From positions 2,666,001 through 2,730,000 of the forward strand of contig RQOL01000699.1 in assembly GCA_013076295.1 (NCBI GenBank): a DNA stretch of 64,000 bases, given 5' to 3'. The notes beneath the pieces were generated by a model. It had not been told where the DNA came from. It did not search any database and was given only the letters and a program-made list of their open reading frames with translations. This DNA comes from Sanderia malayensis. Lineage: Eukaryota; Cnidaria; Scyphozoa; Semaeostomeae; Pelagiidae. Below, in pieces: positions 13,775-27,250 of the stretch. The translations under genes were made by a program, and so were the position numbers. How positions within the stretch are numbered: position 1 is the first letter of the stretch; each line of letters begins with the position of its first letter.

Positions 13775-14690
13775 TATTCCCCCAAAACGATGAAATTCCA
13801 AAAAATAAGTTTCATATTCAATTTCAGTACACCGAAAATGTACTTTAAGCAAAACTTGATGCAAATTGAACAACCTTGAAAAATTGCATATTGCCCCCTT
13901 TTACTCCGTTTAATGCCCCCAAAACATGACAATTTCAAAAAATAAGTTTCATAATCAAATTCAACACACCAAAATTGTACTTTCCACCAAATTTGACCCA
14001 AATTGAACGAGTTTGAAAATATGCATCAAAAGTGGGAAGTGGGAAGCCAGGAAAAAGTGGGAAGTCATCAAAAGTGGGAATCATCATACCAAAACCGTAC
14101 TTTCTAACAAACGTCATGCAAATTGAACGAGTTTGAAGAATTGAATATTGCCCCCTTCTACCCCGTCTTATTCCCCCAAGAGATGAAAATTTCAAAAAGT
14201 AAGTTTCATATTCAAATTCTACGCCCAAAATTGTACCTTCCACCAAATTTGATGCAAATTGAACGAGTTTGAAAAATTGCATCAAAAGTGGGAAGTCATC
14301 AAAAGTGGGAAGTGGGGAGTCAGGAAAAAGTGGGAAGTTATCAAAAGTAGGAATCATCATACCAAAATTGTACTTTCCAACAAACTTCATGCAAATTGAA
14401 CGAGTTTGAAAAATTGCATATTGCCCCCTTTAACCCCGTTTTATTGCCCAAAACATTGAAATTTGAAAAACCAGTTTCATGTTCAAATTCAGCACACCAA
14501 ATTTGTACTTTCCACAAAATTTGATGCAAATTGAAAGAGTTTGAAAAATTGCATCAAAAGAGGGAAGTCATCAAAAGTGGGAAGTGGGAAGTCAGGAAAA
14601 AGTGGGAAGTCAAAAAAAGTGGGAAGCATCATACCAAAATGTACTTTCCAACAAACTTCATGCAAATTGAACGAGTTTAAAAACTCCTAC
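13775..14690 (+). repeat. Family B tandem repeat (~137 bp unit), left cluster
   Basis: About six imperfect units carry TTGTACTTTCCACCAAATTT, GCAAATTGAACGAGTTTGAA, ATTGCCCCCTTTTAC and CCCCCAAAACATGA. Three positions also hold an AAAAGTGGGAAGT-rich insert (near 14030-14090, 14285-14350, 14555-14625). The last unit passes directly into family A at 14690. The same family lies inverted at 38-39.35 kb. Confidence 0.85.
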
Positions 14691-17600
14691 TCGCTTGCCC
14701 ATGCGCGAGTAAAAAATAAAAGCATGTTATCGGAAAAAACCAAGTTGTCAGAAATTGATGAAAATCACCAAAAAGTACAGTTTGAGGGCGCTGATTATGA
14801 ATATCGAGGTCATTTTTGAAATTTTTGCAGTTTAGGGTGTCAAAAATGGGAGTAAAGTGGAACAACATCTACTCGTTCGCCCATGCACGAGTCAAAAATG
14901 GGAGCATGTTTTCGAAAATAACTAAAGTTGTCAGAAATTGATGAAAATTACCAAAAAGTACGGTGGCGCTGATTATTATAATTGAGGTCATTTTTGAAAA
15001 TTTTGCAGTTTAGGGTGTCAAAAATGGGAGTAAGCTTGAACCGGTGTAGCCTAGTGGTTAAGGCGCTGGGTTTGATCCTTTAGAGGTAATGCCTTCACTG
15101 GTTCAAATCCACGTATGGTCGGAACCACGAACTACAAGCCGTCAGCCAACTCAGCTGTCCATCCTTCCGAGGTCGGTAAATTTACCAGATATAAACCCTT
15201 ACCCAGAATTTCTGGGGGTAAGGGTTTATACCAACTGGACCCACATTGATAACAGCTATCATAGTTGAAGTGGCTATCCAGTATAAATATTCGTACTTAT
15301 TTACCTACTTACTTAACAGAATCTACTCGCTTGCCCATGTGCAAGTCAAAAATGGGAGCATGTTATAGAAAAAAACTTAGGTTGTCAGAAACTGATGAAA
15401 ATCACCAAAAAGTACAGTTTAATGGCCCTGATTATGAATATCGAGGTCATTTTTGAAAATTTTGCAGTTTAGGGTGCCAAAAATGGGAATAAACTTGAAC
15501 AACTCCTACTCGCTTGCCCATGCGCGAGTCAAAGATAAGAGCATGTTTTCGGAAAAAAACTAAAGTTGTCAGAAATTGATGAAAATCACCAAAAAGTACA
15601 GTTTAATGGCGCTGATTATGAATATCGAGGTCATTTTTGAAAATTTTGCAGTTTAGGTTGCCAAAAATGGGAGTAAACTTGAACATTTCCGACCCACTTG
15701 CCCATGCGCGAGTCAAAAATGGGAGCATGTTTTCGAAAATAACTAAAGTTGACAGAAATTGATGAAAATCATCAAAAAGTACAGTTTAAAAAGCGCTGAT
15801 TATGAATATCGAGGTCATTTTTGAAAGTTTTTTAGCTTGGGGTGTCAAAAATGGGAGTAAACTTGAACATCTCCTACTCGCATGCGCATGCGCGAGTCAA
15901 AAATGGGAGCATGCTATTGAAAAAAACTAAAGTTGTAAGAAATTGATGAAAATCACCAAAGAGTACAGTTTAATGGCGCTGATTATGAATATTGAGGTCA
16001 TTTTTGAAAATTTTGCAGTTTAGGGTGTCGAAAATGGGAGCAAACTTGAACAACTCCTACTCGCTTGCCGATTCGCGAGTCAAAATTAATAGCATGTTAT
16101 CGAACAAAACTAAAGTTGACAGAAATTGATGAAAATCACCAAGAAGTACAATTTATTGGCTCTGATTATGAATATCGAGGTCATTTTTAAAAATTTTGCA
16201 GTTTAGGGTGCCAAAAATGGGAATAAACTTGAACAACTCCTACTCGCTTGCCCATGCGCGAGTCAAAAATGGGAGCATGTTATCGAATAAAACTAAAGTT
16301 GTCAGAAATTGATGAAAATCACCAAAAAGTAGAGTTTGAGGGCGCTGATTATGAGTATCGAGGTCAATTTTAAAGTTTTTGCAGTTTAGGGTGCCAAAAA
16401 TGGGAATAAACTTGAACAACTCCTACTCGCTTGCCCATGCGCGAGTCAAAAATGGGAGCATGTTATCGAAAATAACTAAAGTTGTCAGAAATTGAGGAAA
16501 ATCACCACGAAGTACAATTTAATGGCTCTGATTATGAATATCGAGATCATTTTTGAAAATTTTGCAGTTTAGGGTGCAGAAAATGGGAGTAAATTTGAAC
16601 AGAATCTACCTGCTTGCCCATGCGCGAGTCAAAAAAGAAAGCATGTTATCGAAAAAAACTAAAAGTTTCACAAGTTGATAAAAATCACCAGAAAGTACAG
16701 TTTAAGGGCGCTGATTATGAATATCGAGGTCATTTTAGAAATTTTTACAGTCTAGAGTGTTAAAAATAGGAGTAAATTTGAACAACTTCTACTCGTTTGC
16801 CCATGCGCGAGTCAAAAATTGGATCATGTGATCGAAAAAAACTAACGTTGTCAGAAATTGATGACAATCGCCGAAAAGTACAGTTTAAGGGCACTGATTA
16901 TGAATATCGAGGTCATTTTTGAAAAGTTTGCAGTTTAGGGTGTCAAAAATGGGAGTAAAATTGAACAAGCTCTACTAGCTTGCCCATGCGCGAGTCAAAG
17001 ATTGGATCATGTTATCGAAAAAAACTAAAGTTGTCAGAATTTGATGAAAATCACCAAAAAGTACAGTTTCAGGGCACTGATTATGAACATCGAGCTCATT
17101 TTTGAAAATTTTGCAATTTAGGTTGTCAAAAATGGGGGCAAACTTGAACAACTTCTACTCGCTTCCCCATGCGCGAGTCAAAGACTGGATCATGTTATCG
17201 AAAAAAACTAAAATTGTCAGAAATTGATGATAATCACCAAAAAGCACGGTTTAAGGGCGCTGATTATGAATATCGAGGTAATTTTTGAAATTTTTGCAGT
17301 TTAGGGTGTCAAAAATCAGAGTAAACTTGAACAACCTCTACTCGCTTGCCCATGCGCGAGCCAAAAATTGGATCATGTTATCGAAAAAAACTAAAGTTGT
17401 CAGAAATTGATGACAATCACCAAAAAGTACAGTTTAAAGACGCTGATTATGAATATCGAAGTCATTTTTGAAAATTTTGCAGTTTAGAGTGTCAAAAATG
17501 GGAGTAAATTTGAACAACTTCTACTCGTTTGCCCATGCGCGAGTCAAAAATTGGATCATGTTATCGAAAAAAACTAAAGTTGTCAGAAATTGATGACAAT

Positions 17601-20600
17601 CGCCAAAAGGTACAGTTTAAGGGCGCTGATTATGAATATCGAGGTCATTTTTGAAAAGTTTGCAGTTTAGGGTGTCAAAAATGGAGTAAAATTGAACAAC
17701 CTCTACCCGCTTGCCCATGCGCAAGTCAAAAAAGAAAGCACGTTATCGAAAAAAACTAAAAGTTTCACAAGTTGATAAAAATCACCAGAAAGTACAGTTT
17801 AAGGGCGCTGATTATGAATATCGAGGTCATTTTAGAAAATTTTACAGTTTAGAGTGTTAAAAATAGGAGTAAATTTGAACAACTTCTACTCGTTTGCCCA
17901 TGCGCGAGTCAAAAATTGGATCATGTTATCGAAAAAAACTAAAGTTGTCAGAAATTGATGACAATCGCCGAAAAGTACAGTTTAAGGGCACTGATTATGA
18001 ATATCGAGGTCATTTTTGAAAAGTTTGCAGTTTAGGGTGTCAAAAATGGGAGTAAAATTGAACAAGCTCTACTCGCTTGCCCATGCGCGAGTCAAAAATT
18101 GGATCATGTTATCGAAAAAAACTAAAGTTGTCAGAAATTGATGACAATCGCCGAAAAGTACAGTTTAAGGGCGCTGATTATGAATATCGAGGTCACTTTT
18201 GAAAAGTTTGCAGTTTAGGGTGTCAAAAATGGGAGTAAAATTGAACAAGCTCTACTCGCTTGCCAATGCGCGAGTCAAAGATTGGATCATGTTATCGAAA
18301 AAAACTAAAGTTGTCAGAAATTGATGACAATCGCCAAAAAGTACAGTTTAAGGGCGCTGATTATGAATATCCAGGTCATTTTTGAAAAGTTTGCAGTTTA
18401 GGGTGTCCAAAATGGGAGTAAAATTGAACAAGCTCTACTCGCTTGCGCATGCGCGAGTCAAAGATTGGATCATGTTATCGAAAAAAACTAAAGTTGTCAG
18501 AATTTGATGAAAATCACCAAAAAGTACAGTTTAAGGGCGCTGATTATGAATATTGAGGTCATTTTTGAAAAGTTTGCAGTTTAGGGTGTCAAAATGGGAG
18601 TAAACTTGAACAACTCCTACTCGCTTGCCCATGCGCGAGTCAAAAATTGGATCATGTTATCGAAAAAACTAAAGTTGTCAGAAATTGATAAAATCACCAA
18701 AAAGTACAGTTTAATGGCGCTGATTATGAATATCGAGGTCATTTTTGAAAATTTTGCAGTTTAGGGTGTCAAAAATGGGAGTAAATTGAACAACTTCTAC
18801 TCGCTTGCCCATGCGCGAGTCAAAATTGGATCATGTTTCGAAAAAACTAAGTTGTCAGAAATTGATAAAACACCAAAAAGTACAGTTTAAGGCGCTGATT
18901 ATGAATATCGAGGTCATTTTTGAAAATTTTTCAGTTTAGGGTGTCAAAAATGGAGTAAATTGAACAACTTCTACTCGCTTGCCCATGCGCGAGTCAAAAA
19001 TGGATCATGTTATCGAAAAAACTAAAGTTGTCAGAAATTGATGAAATCACCAAAAGTACAGTTTAAGGGCGCTGATTATGAATATCGAGGTCATTTTTGA
19101 AAATTTTGCAGTTTACAGTGTCAAAATGGGAGTAAATTGAACAACTTCTACTCGCTTGCCCATGCGCGATCAAAAATGGATCATGTTATCGAAAAAAACT
19201 AAAGTTGTCAGAAATTGATGAAATCACCAAAAGTACAGTTTAAGGCGCTGATTATGAATATCGAGGTCATTTTTGAAAATTTTGCAGTTTAGGGTGTCAA
19301 AAATGGGAGTAAATTGAACAACTCTACTCGCTTGCCCATGCGCGAGTCAAAAAATGAGCATGTTATCGAAAAAAACTAAAGTTTCAGAAATTGATAAAAT
19401 CACCAAAAGTACAGTTTAAGGGCGCTGATTATGAATATCGAGGTCATTTTAAAATTTTTGCAGTTTAGGTGTCAAAAATGGAGTAAATTTGAACAACTTC
19501 TACTCGTTGCCCATGCGCGAGTCAAAAATGGATCATGTTATCGAAAAAAACTAAAGTTGTCAGAAATTGATGAAATCACCAAAAGTACAGTTTAAGGGCC
19601 TGATTATGAATATCGAGGTCATTTTTGAAAAGTTTGCAGTTTAGGGTGTCAAAAATGGGAGTAAAATTGAACAACTCTACTCGCTTGCCCATGCGCGAGT
19701 CAAAAATGGATCATGTTATCGAAAAAAACTAAAGTTGTCAGAATTGATGAAAATCACCAAAAGTACAGTTTAAGGGCCTGATTATGAATATCGAGTCATT
19801 TTTGAAAATTTTGCAATTTAGGTGTCAAAAATGGGAGTAAACTTGAACAACTTCTACTCGCTTGCCCATGCGCGAGTCAAAATGGATCATGTTATCGAAA
19901 AAAACTAAATTGTCAGAAATTGATGAAAATCACCAAAAGTACAGTTTAAGGGCGCTGATTATGAATATCGAGGTCATTTTTGAAATTTTGCAGTTTAGGG
20001 TGTCAAAAATCGGAGTAAACTTGAACAACTTCTACTCGCTTGCCCATGCGCGAGTCAAAATTGGATCATGTTATCGAAAAAAACTAAAATTGTCAGAAAT
20101 TGATGACAATCACCAGAAAGTACAGTTTAAGGGCGCTGATTATGAATATCGAAGTCATTTTTGAAAATTTTGCAGTTTAGAGTGTCAAAATGGAGTAAAT
20201 TGAACAACTCTACTCGTTGCCCATGCGCGAGTCAAAAATGGATCATGTTATCGAAAAAAACTAAAGTTGTCAGAAATTGATGACAATCACCAAAAGTACA
20301 GTTTAAGGGCGCTGATTATGAATATCGAGGTCATTTTTGAAAAGTTTGCAGTTTAGGGTGTCAAAAATGGGAGTAAAATTGAACAACTCTACCCGCTTGC
20401 CCATGCGCGAGTCAAAAAAGAAAGCATGTTATCGAAAACAACTAAAAATTTCACAAGTTGATGAAAATCACCAGAAAGTACAGTTTAAGGGCGCTGATTA
20501 TGAATATCGAGGTCATTTTTGAAATTTTTACAGTCTAGAGTGTTAAAAATAGGAGTAAATTGAACAACTTCTACTCGTTGCCCATGCGCGAGTCAAAAAT

Positions 20601-23600
20601 GGATCATGTTATCGAAAAAAACTAAAGTTGTCAGAAATTGATGACAATCACCAAAAGTACAGTTTAAGGCGCTGATTATGAATATCGAGGTCATTTTTGA
20701 AAATTTTGCAGTTTAGGGTGTCAAAAATGGGAGTAAATTGAACAACTCTACTCGCTTGCCCATGCGCGAGTCAAAATTGGATGCATGTTATCGAAAAAAC
20801 TAAAGTTGTCAGAATTGATGAAAATCACCAAAAAGTACAGTTTCAGGGCCTGATTATGAACATCGAGGTCATTTTTGAAATTTTGCAATTTAGGGTGTCA
20901 AAAATGGGAGTAAACTTGAACAACTTCTACTCGCTTGCCCATGCGCGAGTCAAAACTGGATCATGTTATCGAAAAAAACTAAATTGTCAGAAATTGATGA
21001 AATCACCAAAAGTACAGTTTAAGGGCGCTGATTATGAATATCGAGGTCATTTTTGAAAATTTTGCAGTTTAGGGTGTCAAAAATGGAGTAAATTGAACAA
21101 CTTTACTCGCTTGCCCATGCGCGAGTCAAAATTGGATCATGTTATCGAAAAAAACTAAAGTTGTCAGAAATTGATGAAAATCACCAAAAGTACAGTTTAA
21201 GCGCTGATTATGAATATCGAGTCATTTTTGAAAATTTTGCAGTTTAGGGTGTCAAAATGGGATAAACTTGAACAACTTCTACTCGCTTGCCCATGCGCGA
21301 GTCAAAAATGGATCATGTTATCGAAAAAACTAAAGTTGTCAGAATTGATGAAATCACCAAAAAGTACAGTTTAAGGGCGCTGATTATGAATATCGAGGTC
21401 ATTTTTGAAAATTTGCAGTTTAGGGTGTCAAAAATGGGAGTAAATTGAACAACTCTACCGCTTGCCCATGCGCGAGTCAAAAAGAAAGCATGTTATCGAA
21501 AAAAACTAAAGTTGTCAGAAGTTGATAAAAATCACCAAAAGTACAGTTTAAGGGCGCTGATTATGAATATCGAGGTCATTTTGAAATTTTACAGTTTAGG
21601 TGTTAAAAATGGAGTAAATTGAACAATTCTACTCGCTTGCCCATGCGCGAGTCAAAAAGGACATGTTATCGAAAAAAACTAAAGTTTCAGAATTGATGAA
21701 AATCACCAAAAGTACAGTTTAGGGCGCTGATTATGAATATCGAGGTCATTTTGAAATTTTTGCAATTTAGGTGTCAAAAATGGGAGTAAATTTGAACAAC
21801 TTCTACTCGCTTGCCCATGCGCGAGTCAAAATTGGATCATGTTATCGAAAAAAACTAAAGTTGTCAGAAATTGATGAAATCACCAAAAAGTACAGTTTAA
21901 GGCGCTGATTATGAATATCGAGGTCATTTTTGAAAGTTTGCAGTTTAGGGTGTCAAAAATGGGAGTAAAATTGAACAACTCTACTCGCTTGCCCATGCGC
22001 GAGTCAAAATGGATCATGTTATCGAAAAAAACTAAAGTTGTCAGAAATTGATGAAATCACCAGAAAGTACAGTTTAAGGGCGCTGATTATGAATATCGAG
22101 GTCATTTTTGAAAATTTGCAGTTTAGGGTGTCAAAAATGGGAGTAAATTGAACAACTTCTACTCGCTTGCCCATGCGCGAGTCAAAAATTGGATCATGTT
22201 ATCGAAAAAAACTAAAGTTGTCAGAAATTGATGACAATCGCCAAAAGTACAGTTTAAGGGCGCTGATTATGAATATCGAGGTCATTTTTGAAAATTTGCA
22301 GTTTAGGGTGTCAAAATGGGAGTAAATTGAACAATCTACTCGCTTGCCATGCGCGAGTCAAAAATGGAGCATGTTATCGAAAAAACTAAAGTTGTCAGAA
22401 TTGATGAAAATCACCAAAAAGTACAGTTTAAGGGCGCTGATTATGAATATCGAGGTCATTTTTGAAAATTTTGCAGTTTAGGGTGTCAAAAATGGGAGTA
22501 AATTGAACAACTCTACTCGCTTGCCCATGCGCGAGTCAAAAATGGATCATGTTATCGAAAAAAACTAAAGTTGTCAGAATTGATGAAAATCACCAAAAGT
22601 ACAGTTTAAGGGCTGATTATGAATATCGAGGTCATTTTTGAAAATTTTGCAGTTAGGGTGTCAAAAATGGGAGTAAAATTGAACAACTTCTACTCGCTTG
22701 CCCATGCGCGAGTCAAAAATTGGATCATGTTATCGAAAAAAACTAAAGTTGTCAGAAATTGATGAAATCCCGAAAAGTACAGTTTAAGGGCGCTGATTAT
22801 GAATATCGAGGTCATTTTGAAAATTTTGCAGTTTAGGGTGTCAAAAATGGGAGTAAAATTGAACAACTTCTACTCGCTTGCCCATGCGCGAGTCAAAGAT
22901 GATCATGTTATCGAAAAAAACTAAAGTTGTCAGAAATTGATGACAATCGCCAAAAAGTACAGTTTAAGGGCGCTGATTATGAATATCCAGGTCATTTTTG
23001 AAAAGTTTGCAGTTTAGGGTGTCCAAAATGGGAGTAAATTGAACAACTCTACTCGCTTGCCCATGCGCGAGTCAAAATTGGATCATGTTATCGAAAAAAA
23101 CTAAAGTTGTCAGAATTTGATGAAAATCACCAAAAAGTACAGTTTAAGGGCGCTGATTATGAATATCGAGGTCATTTTTGAAAAGTTTGCAGTTTAGGGT
23201 GTCAAAAATGGAGTAAACTTGAACAACTCCTACTCGCTTGCCCATGCGCGAGTGAAAAATTGGATCATGTTATCGCAAAAAACTAAGATTGTCAGAAGTT
23301 GATAAAAACAACCAAAAAGTACAGTTTAATGGCGCTGATTATGAATATCGGGGTCATTTTTGAAAATTTTGGAGTTTAGGGTGTCCAAAATGGGAGTAAA
23401 TTTGAACAACTTCTACTCGCTTGCCCATGCGCGAGTGAGAAATTGGATCATGTTATCGCAAAAAACTAAGGTTGTCAGAAATTGATAAAAACAACGAAAA
23501 AGTCCAGTTTAAGAGCGCTGATTATGAATATCGAGGTCATTTTTGAAAATTTTTCAGTTTAGGGTGTCAAAAATGGGAGTAAAATTGAACAACTTCTACT

Positions 23601-24506
23601 CGCTTGCCCATGCGCGAGTCAAAAATTGGATCATGTTATCGAAAGAAACTAAAGTGGTCAGAAATTGATGACAATCATCAGAGAGTACAGTTTAAGGGCG
23701 CTGATTATGAAAATCGAGGACATTTTTGAAAATTTTGCAGTTTAGGGTGTCAAAAATTGGAATAAATTTGAACAACTTCTACTCGCTTGCCCATGCGCGA
23801 GTGAGAAATTGGATCATGTTATCGCAAAAAACTAAGGTTATCAGAAATTGATAAAAACAAGCAAAAAGTGCAGTTTAAGGGCGCTGATTATGAATATTGA
23901 GGTCATTTTTGAAAGTTTTGCAGTTTAGGGTGTCAAAAATGGGAGTAAATTTGAACAACTTCTACTCGCTTGCCCATGCGCGAGTGAGAAATTGGATCAT
24001 GTTATCGCAAAAAACTAAGGTTATCAGAAATTGATAAAAACAACCAAAAAGTACAGTTTAAGGGCGCTGATTATGAATATTGAGGTCATTTTTGAAAGTT
24101 TTGCAGTTTAGGGTGTCAAAAATGGGACTAAACTTGAACAACTCCTACTCGCTTGCCCATGCGCTAGTCAAAAATGGGAGCATATTATCGAAAATAACGA
24201 AGGTTGTCAGAAGTTGATGACAATCACCTAAAAGTACAAATTAAAGGCGCTGATTATGAAAATCGATTTCATTTTTGAAAATTTTGCAGTTTAGGGTGTC
24301 AAAAATGGGAGTAAATTTGAACAACTTCTACTCGCTTGCCCATGCGCGAGTGAGAAATTGGATCATGTTATCGCAAAAAACTAAGGTTATCAGAAATTGA
24401 TAAAAACAACCAAAAAGTACAGTTTAAGGGCGCTGATTATGAATATTGAGGTCATTTTTGAAATTTTTGCAGTTTAGGGTGTCAAAAATGGGAGTAAACT
24501 TGAACA
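14691..24506 (+). repeat. Family A satellite, ~183-bp monomer, plus orientation, about 52 copies
   Basis: The monomer is marked by CTACTCGCTTGCCCATGCGC, GAGTCAAAAATTGGATCATG, TTATCGAAAAAAACTAAAG, AAGTACAGTTTAAGGGCGCT, GATTATGAATATCGAGGTCA and TTTTGCAGTTTAGGGTGTCA. Spacing measured between adjacent copies near 18.08 and 18.27 kb is 183 bp. Copies in 14.7-16.6 kb mostly have GGGAGCATG, later ones TTGGATCATG. A variant with AAAGAAAGCA and TTTCACAAGTTGAT recurs near 16.63, 17.73, 20.42 and 21.48 kb, hinting at higher-order structure. Copies near 23.2-24.5 kb have GTGAGAAATTGG. A SINE interrupts the array at 15.04-15.31 kb. Confidence 0.95.
15042..15314 (+). mobile_element. tRNA-derived SINE inside the satellite
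   Basis: A pol III type-2 promoter is visible: box A-like GTAGCCTAGTGGTTAAGG at 15046-15063 and box B GGTTCAAATCC at 15100-15110. A non-tRNA body follows with TCCATCCTTCCGAGGTCGGT, then a strong hairpin (ATAAACCCTTACCC paired with GGGGTAAGGGTTTAT, about 15190-15228) and a TTAC-repeat tail. Family A sequence stops at CTTGAAC and resumes at CAGAATCTACTCGC, so the target site can be read. Any target duplication is only 3-4 bp and ambiguous. Confidence 0.82.
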
Positions 24507-27047
24507 TCAATGTATAGGAATTGATCAATTTGAACAATTAATCAATTCCTATACAAGAGTTGCGGTAACTAACAATAGCAATGACAGTCCTAATGTTACC
24601 AGAACTCTTATTGACCATTTCTCTACCAACAAGCCAAACTTCATACTTAAAACAGAGATTTTAGAAACAGGAATGGTTGACCATTATATGATTTATGGTA
24701 CTAGGAAGGTGAATGCGTCTAGAGTGAAGTCCCAAAAAAGACAGAAACTTGCTGAAATCCGCAGCTTAAAAAGATATAACAAAGCCTCATTTCAGCAAGA
24801 TCTAAGAGAAATAAATTGGGACGATGCTCTCGGTCCACTTTCCAATGACCCGTGTAGAATGGCTCAAGTATTTCAGGACATTTTTGAGTCGCTTTTGAAT
24901 CTACATGCACCCCTGGGAATCAGAAAGATGCGCAATGAATATGCACCATGGCTTACGTCGGCAATTAGAAAATTAATGCTCAAAAGAGATAAATGAAAAA
25001 AGCTGCCACAAAGAATACACACTTTGGCCAAGATATAAAGAATTACGTAATAGGTGCACCAATGCGATCCGTTTGGCCATTCGAGAATATTATCACGGTC
25101 TAATTGAAGAAAATAAAAATGACCCAAAGAGTATGTGGGAAAACCATTAATAGAGTGCTTGACAGAAATGCCTCTGCCACATCTATCTCTAGCCTAAACA
25201 TAGATGGTAAGATAGTGACAGGAGAGAGAGACGTTGCGGAGGCACTGAACCAACACTTTGTTACAATTGGACAAAAACTGGCGGATAAAATAGAAAACAA
25301 GCCGGACGATGATCCCCTTCTATATATAACAAAAGAACCACAGACGAGCTTTAGTTTTAATCTGGTCAGTCCGTATCAGGTATTTAATGTCCTGCAAAGT
25401 CAAAAGAATGGGAAAGCTAGTGGGCCCGATAAGATACCGTGACTCTTGTCAAAGATGCGTCTGAGTTCATCTCTTACCCTCTCTCATTGATTACAACTCA
25501 TCAATGAAAAATGGGATATTCCCTGATATTTGGAAATAGCTAGAGTAGCTCCGATCTTCAAGTCTGGGAAAAGGGATGATACCAACAATTATAGGCCTAT
25601 TTCTATTCTCTCGGTTTTTTCCAGAATTTTGACAAAATAGTCCACGATCAACTACAATGTTTTTTGAAGGCAAACAAGACTCTTACAGCAAATCAAAATG
25701 CATTTCAAAAACTTTGTTCCACAGTTACGTCCCTCATAAATAGTACTGAAACTTGGCTAAATAATATCGATAACCGTAAACTTAACCTAACGATATTCCT
25801 GGATTTGAAAAAAGCTTTTGACACTGTTAATCATAAAATAATCATTGATAAATTGATCAAGTATGGTATCAAAAGAACTGAAATAGAGTGGTTTAAGTCT
25901 TATTTGACAGAAAGAAAACAATACTGCTCGCTCAACAGCCAGAAATCTGCAGCAAAAGAAGTAACGTGTGGGATTCCTCAGGGATCCTGTCTAGGTCTTT
26001 GCTTTTCATACTGTACCTTAACGATTTTGAGGGATGCTTAATTTCTCAAGCGCTAGCATGTATGCAGATGATACGCATACAACGATTGCTTCGGGAAACG
26101 TAGAGGAGCTTATAAGAATGACAAAAGAAGAACTCCTTAGTGTAAGTGATTGGCTACGAATAAACAAGCTTAGTCCTAATCTATCCAAGACTGAATACAT
26201 GTTGATAGGGCACCCACGTAGGCTCAACGAGTTAGAAGTCTTTCCCACCGCTAGAGCTAAACAAATGTGAAATAAAGCGTGTGATGAAAACTAAATCTCT
26301 CGGAATGATTGTAGATGATGGCCTCCGCTGGAATGACCAGTATAAAGCACTTTTAGGCAAATTAGCGGGTGGCTTATCGTCTCTAAAGAAGCTCAAGCAT
26401 ATCCTCCCTCAATCAAAACTATGTGATGTCTAACGCGCTCTTTTTGAAAGCCATTTAAGATATGGCGATGTCATATGGGGGAGCCTTTCTGCTACCCAGA
26501 TAGGTTCCCTACAACGTATGCAAAAGAGGGCCATAGACATCATTGAAAGAGCAAGAATAAAAGACAACTGGCATAATAATATTTTGAATATCGGGAGTTT
26601 AATTCAGCTTGATTGTTCTGTGATGGTTTATAAAATCTTGAATAAAGCTTGCCCCGAAAGCCTATGGGATATGTTTGAGCATAGATGCAATCTCTCAAAT
26701 TTTGAAACAAGGAATAGTAGAGACCTTCATATCCCAAAAATAAATCTAGAAAACACAAAGAGAGGCTTTCAGTACTCTAGCATCAAAAATTGGAATAGTA
26801 TTCCAATTGAGATCAGAGAGCTGTCATCGCTACCCGTCTTTAAAAAAACATTAAAAAGACATTTACTGAGCAATGATAACTCAGAATGACCAAAACGACT
26901 CCCTGGAAGAACAGTATCGCTTTATTTCACATTTGTATTTACCCTTATTTTAACTTATTTAATGACTTAAGCAATCACTTATATTATACTATATTATGTT
27001 ATTATTATGTATCTTATATCTAAAGCTGAAGGGATATCGTTATTATG

Positions 27048-27081
<34 letters not shown>
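24507..27081 (+). mobile_element. 5'-truncated non-LTR retrotransposon (LINE) with poly-A tail
   Basis: It interrupts a family A monomer and ends in about 29 A at 27053-27081. Readable from the left are: the end of an endonuclease domain (LIDHFSTN, MVDHYMIYGTRK), reverse transcriptase blocks, and a C-terminal region ending with the typical NWNSIP...LPVFKKTLKRHLL pattern of CR1/jockey-like elements. The 5' part (ORF1 and most of the endonuclease) is missing. The first 49 bp form a snap-back: 24511-24525 is the reverse complement of 24541-24555. Confidence 0.92.
24673..26889 (+). pseudogene. LINE endonuclease/reverse transcriptase ORF2, broken
   Basis: Open segments in several frames together give an ORF2-like protein: 24673-24996 (endonuclease-RT linker), 25104-25442 (RT start, SQKNGKASGPDKIP), 25664-26041 (TIFLDLKKAFDTVNHK, then TCGIPQGSCLG) and 26034-26270 (MYADDTHTTIASG, where YADD at 26061-26072 is the polymerase active site). 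26518-26889 is the C-terminal region. Stops and frameshifts near 24994, 25440, 25470-25660, 26005, 26268 and 26430 break it. Fingers, palm and active-site motifs remain recognisable, so the insertion is not very old, but this copy cannot encode a working enzyme. Confidence 0.88.
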
Positions 27082-27250
27082 CAACTTCTACTCGCTTGCC
27101 CATGCGCGAGTGAGAAATTGGATCATGTTATCGCAAAAAACTAAGGTTATCAGAAATTGATAAAAACAACCAAAAAGTACAGTTTAAGGGCGCTGATTAT
27201 GAATATTGAGGTCATTTTTGAAAGTTTTGCAGTTTAGGGTGTCAAAAATA
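27082..27250 (+). repeat. Remainder of the family A monomer split by the LINE
   Basis: Sequence resumes with CAACTTCTACTCGCTTGCCC directly after the poly-A tail and runs for nearly one monomer to TTTAGGGTGTCAAAAATA. The GTGAGAAATTGG variant matches the monomers just left of the LINE, as expected for an insertion inside the array. Confidence 0.93.

Noticed and set aside
15042..15125. Functional tRNA gene
   Set aside because: Boxes A and B are present but the acceptor ends do not pair convincingly, and a SINE-like body and tail follow.
14691..24506. CRISPR array, because of regular repeats
   Set aside because: There are no unique spacers: the whole 183-bp period is repeated, and the genome is animal.
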